A stretch of 64,000 bases of DNA from Misgurnus anguillicaudatus (taxonomy: Eukaryota > Chordata > Actinopteri > Cypriniformes > Cobitidae). A model generated the notes under the pieces. The model searched no databases, was not told where the DNA came from, and saw only the letters and a list, made by a program, of their open reading frames with translations. Of this stretch, positions 60,816-64,000 are shown in pieces. The position numbers and the translations under genes were made by a program. Within the stretch, counting starts at the first letter, position 1; every line of letters begins with the position of its first letter. The stretch is taken from NCBI RefSeq assembly GCF_027580225.2, contig NC_073354.2, forward strand, positions 21,535,001-21,599,000. The letters run 5' to 3'.

Positions 60816-61379
60816 ATATCACTTTTGTCTGAACTCTCAATACAAGTGATGATGTAATAAGCTGATGTTACAATATGAAAGGAATTAATTACACTGAATG
60901 ATAATTGTTTGGGATGACATACATTTTCTTTTGAATTAGTAATTAAATGTCTTAGCTGGATCTTGTGTAGTTATGAGAACAAATATTACTTTATTTGCAC
61001 ATGCTATGAGCTACAAAATTATTTACACAGCGATATTAGAGATCAGAATACACTTCTAAAGAGCCTGAGAACTTCATGTAAATGGTCTTACAAATATGTT
61101 AAAAGGGTGTAAATGAAACAAACAGAGACATGGTGGGTACAGAAGGTATATTAATACATGAATTCACACTTCTGTGCTCTGAGATCTCATGGTGATGATA
61201 TAGCTTTGCTTTATGTGGGAAAGTCATTCACCTTGAAGTGTAAAGAGAAGTGGATGGCGTCATTGTCTTTTCAAAGTTTCAAAGCCAAGATCAACATTTC
61301 TGATTGTATCTTATAAAGATATATGAAACTTTAAAAATGGCAAAAAGTGTTCCTAATTTAACATGGGAAACTGAAATGT

Positions 61380-61680
61380 CAAAATGCTACTGTAAAAAAA
61401 ACATTAATTGGTTGTTAAAAACTGTAATATATTTAACAAAACATTACATTTAATTTTTACGGTAAAATAAAGTCAAATTAACTTTCAAGTAAATGGCATG
61501 AATTACCATATATTTTATAGTAAAAAATCTCTTAAATATTTAATGGGATTATACATGTATTTTACCGTAAATTATCATTAAAATTATGGCTTTCCTAAGT
61601 CAAAAATACAAGTCACCATAAAATGTATGGTGAAAACAGTAAAAGGACATTCCCTGTCTGCCTCACATTAACTATGATTT
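61380..61680. repeat. MITE-like repeat rich in TTTACGGTAAA motifs
   Basis: Inverted copies of tactgtaaaaa / tttaccgtaaa-type words recur (61,390-61,650). Ends are not clear. Confidence 0.45.
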
Positions 61681-62148
61681 CTTTTCTTTGTTTTGTGTTG
61701 ATTAACTAATGTTTATAGCATTATTTTCATGCCACATATGTTACCATCATGGTGTTTTCTATTTGTGTGAATGACACTGTGAACCATCTCTACATGTATT
61801 TGCAAAGATCTATGGCCACTTGTGATGAACTTTGATTAAGCATGCGGCCGCCCGTTTTACGACCTGTGTTATGGTATTAAACTGTATATTAGATTTACAT
61901 TAACATATAGTTGAGGAAAATACACAAATTAGATCAGTAAAGTATAAATAGCTTTGCTATAAAAATATAATTAAGAAATGTAAAATATACAAAACTTTGC
62001 TGTAATGAAAAACAATGCCACCATACTTTTCACAGTTTATAACTGCAAAGTTGTTTACATTTTTCCTGTTTTTTTTACAGAAGTTTTCGTGCAACCACAG
62101 CTACACTAAATAGCAAAATAAAATCATAGGGGAACCATTTTAGTGATA

Positions 62149-62433
62149 TAGACGGTTTCATCGGACGCACGTTCGTTGACGCGATACACGTATGGATCCG
62201 AACTTTACTTCCGGTTTCGTTTTTTTTTAATGATCTGACTAGTTGCTAAACTGATCTCTTGAACAAATGCCTCGTCGAAAATAACAAATGTTTTGGTTTC
62301 CTAGGTAATCTATCTGTTGTTTTAAACTACGTTTAAAGAACTTTGTTGTTATTTATTCCTAGCGGAGTTTACCGGAAGTTACGTGCGAACCACGACAGCA
62401 GCTTGTTTATGTTGTTACTGCTGAAACCGTCTA
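62149..62433. mobile_element. Short copy of the GGTTTCATCGGACGCACG foldback family
   Basis: TAGACGGTTTCATCGGACGC to GCTGAAACCGTCTA, related to 33577-34087 (aactttacttccggtttcg, gtcgaaaataacaaatgtttt) with most of one arm deleted. Confidence 0.75.
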
Positions 62434-62473
62434 TATAGCACATGTAAAGCACCTATGATATATGATATAGTTA

Positions 62474-62624
62474 AGCAATATCGCTCGAGTAGGAGTGTGA
62501 TATAGCTCTATATCATCACGGCTGTGATTAGGCCAGAGGCACGAGGCCGCAGGCCGAGTGCCGGAGGCAATCACAGCCGTGATGATATAGAGCTATATCA
62601 CACGACTCCGAGAGCGATATTGCT
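62474..62624. repeat. Strong hairpin with GC-rich loop
   Basis: 56-base arms at 62474-62529 and 62569-62624. The outer 13 and inner 34 bases pair perfectly around a 9-base mismatch block. The 39-base loop is GC-rich (aggcacgaggccgcaggccg). Confidence 0.9.
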
Positions 62625-64000
62625 TTTATACAACAGTTCGACGGCACACGTTTGAAAAACGAAAACTAGAAAACAACAACGGAGTTATTTTAAAAGCCTC
62701 TTTGTTTGAGAACTACTTCTTCCGCCACGGATTTGAGGGCGGCCAGAATGACAGGTAAAACTTTCGGCTGCTTTGAAGCTCATAACAACTCAATAGACGG
62801 AAAAGCCGTTACTTTATATTACCGTTTCTTGGTCACAAAGTGTAGTTTTAAGATTAGTTCAGTCGAGAATGTATATGTATTATATTTAAATCTACAGTCG
62901 ATTAGTAAAGATAGCGCCTGTTTGAACGTTTGCTTAGTGAGATTCGGTACGAATGAGAACCAAAGCATGAGCGGACATCAGTGTTCACTCGCCCCGCTGA
63001 CCACCGCCCTCTCTGGGCTACATTTCTGACAGAGATACCCCGGCTCTCATGTTGGCCTTGTTTGTTTATGATCGTCAAAATGAGATCAAATCAGCAGTAT
63101 TTGGTGTCATGATCAAACTATTACTTGTTTTTTAATTCATATTTAGTGTCTTTTGTGTTGTTATTGTTTTGGCGCGAGTTAAAGTTAATAAAACTACTTG
63201 TATAACGTTACTATTGCTTTCTCATTTATTCTTAACGTGATACGAGCACTCGATTATTATTATTAAACTTTGTTCTTGTCAGTACTATACAAAACGGTTT
63301 TTTATAAGTGTCAGAGAGATGTTTTTGCATGCTGCTTATAAATATATCAGTGGCGATATCTCATAACATGTTTTAATAGTCACGTCACGATAAAGTAAAT
63401 GATCAATGTCCACATTTAAAAGCTGCGGGGCTTACCTGCAGTTCCACGGTGTTTTCGCGTTCTGATAAGAAATATAGCTCCAGAAAAAAAACGAGTGTTT
63501 ATATTCCTCTTTCCAAGTGTCCACACGATGTGACAAGACATTTCTCCCATTAAGTTTAACGTAACATCCAAGAGCACTGATCTTTGACAGAATAATACTT
63601 CTGATTGGGGATTCACAGACTGATTTATGAGCTAGTAAACTAATGAGACACACACACGGAGAGTGATTCAAACAGCGCGTCTGTGTTTTTCCATTCAGAG
63701 ATGAGCCTGCTTAGGACCTCCATTCACTAGGTGGCGGAATGATACGAAAGGTGAAGCGGTTACAGTGACGATATTAGCACAATATCGCATAGGTCTTAGC
63801 CAATCAGATTCGAGAACCAGAAAGAACTGTTGTATAACACCATATAGCACAAGATATGGTTCTATATAGCACAATATGGTTCTACACAGGTGCTACACAG
63901 GTACTACATAGGTGCTATATAGCACTTAAAATGGTTCCCCTATGATTACAAGCCAGTAAACCACTTTTAGTATTTAGCACCGTTTGTTTTTAGAGTGTAC

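Larger units (their letters stand above)
62122..63947. mobile_element. Composite element with AATCATAGGGGAACC termini
   Basis: 1,826 bp, AATCATAGGGGAACCATTTTA and the complement of TAAAATGGTTCCCCTATGATT. Repeats of gtgctatatagcac-type words lie inside its right end. It hosts 62149-62433, a hairpin at 62474-62624 and an element with ATACAACAGTT / AACTGTTGTAT ends (about 62,629-63,837). Confidence 0.7.

Noticed and set aside
62706..63029. 107-codon plus-strand ORF
   Set aside because: It lies inside a composite transposon; no domain recognised and no support for expression.
1..64000. CRISPR arrays, operons, bacterial genes
   Set aside because: No regularly spaced repeats and all genes are vertebrate, spliced and nuclear.

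Overview
This window is vertebrate nuclear DNA, almost certainly from a cypriniform (carp/zebrafish-type) fish. It holds multi-exon genes with GT-AG introns and orthologues of three vertebrate genes. Its introns are packed with short DNA-transposon relics typical of cyprinid genomes: TTAA-flanked MITEs beginning AGGG/AGGA/AGGT, hAT elements with 8-bp target duplications, and tRNA-derived SINEs. There is no bacterial or viral gene content.

Layout. (1) Positions 972-51,420, minus strand: INO80, the ATPase of the INO80 chromatin remodeller. I located 33 coding exons (exons 2-34) whose junction phases all agree, giving 1,403 codons from the start ATG at 46,034 to a donor at 972. The final exons lie left of the window. 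Exon 1 is non-coding and is inferred near 51,331-51,420 in a GC-rich promoter with two YY1-type motifs. (2) Positions 52,388-57,523, minus strand: VPS18, complete in five exons (974 aa), a HOPS/CORVET tethering subunit with a C-terminal RING. (3) Positions 58,547-59,531, plus strand: RHOV, complete in three exons (234 aa), an atypical Cdc42-family GTPase. VPS18 and RHOV are divergently arranged with about 1 kb between their start codons. That gap carries an M-box/CLEAR-like site and an AP-1 palindrome.

The rest of the window is introns plus about 3 kb of transposon-rich DNA after RHOV. Several elements are nested. A hAT MITE at the left edge is split by two copies of one TTAA MITE. A 1.4-kb hAT with a decayed BED zinc-finger exon sits inside a 2.2-kb TTAA element. 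A palindromic element carries a THAP-domain N-terminus in each arm. INO80 intron 15 is almost entirely one MITE.

The three genes do not form a pathway: chromatin remodelling, endolysosomal fusion and Rho signalling. I saw no new protein system. The unusual content is the transposon architecture and the promoter motifs. Exon boundaries were read by hand from splice signals and protein similarity recalled from memory. TE family names are superfamily-level guesses from termini and target-site duplications.
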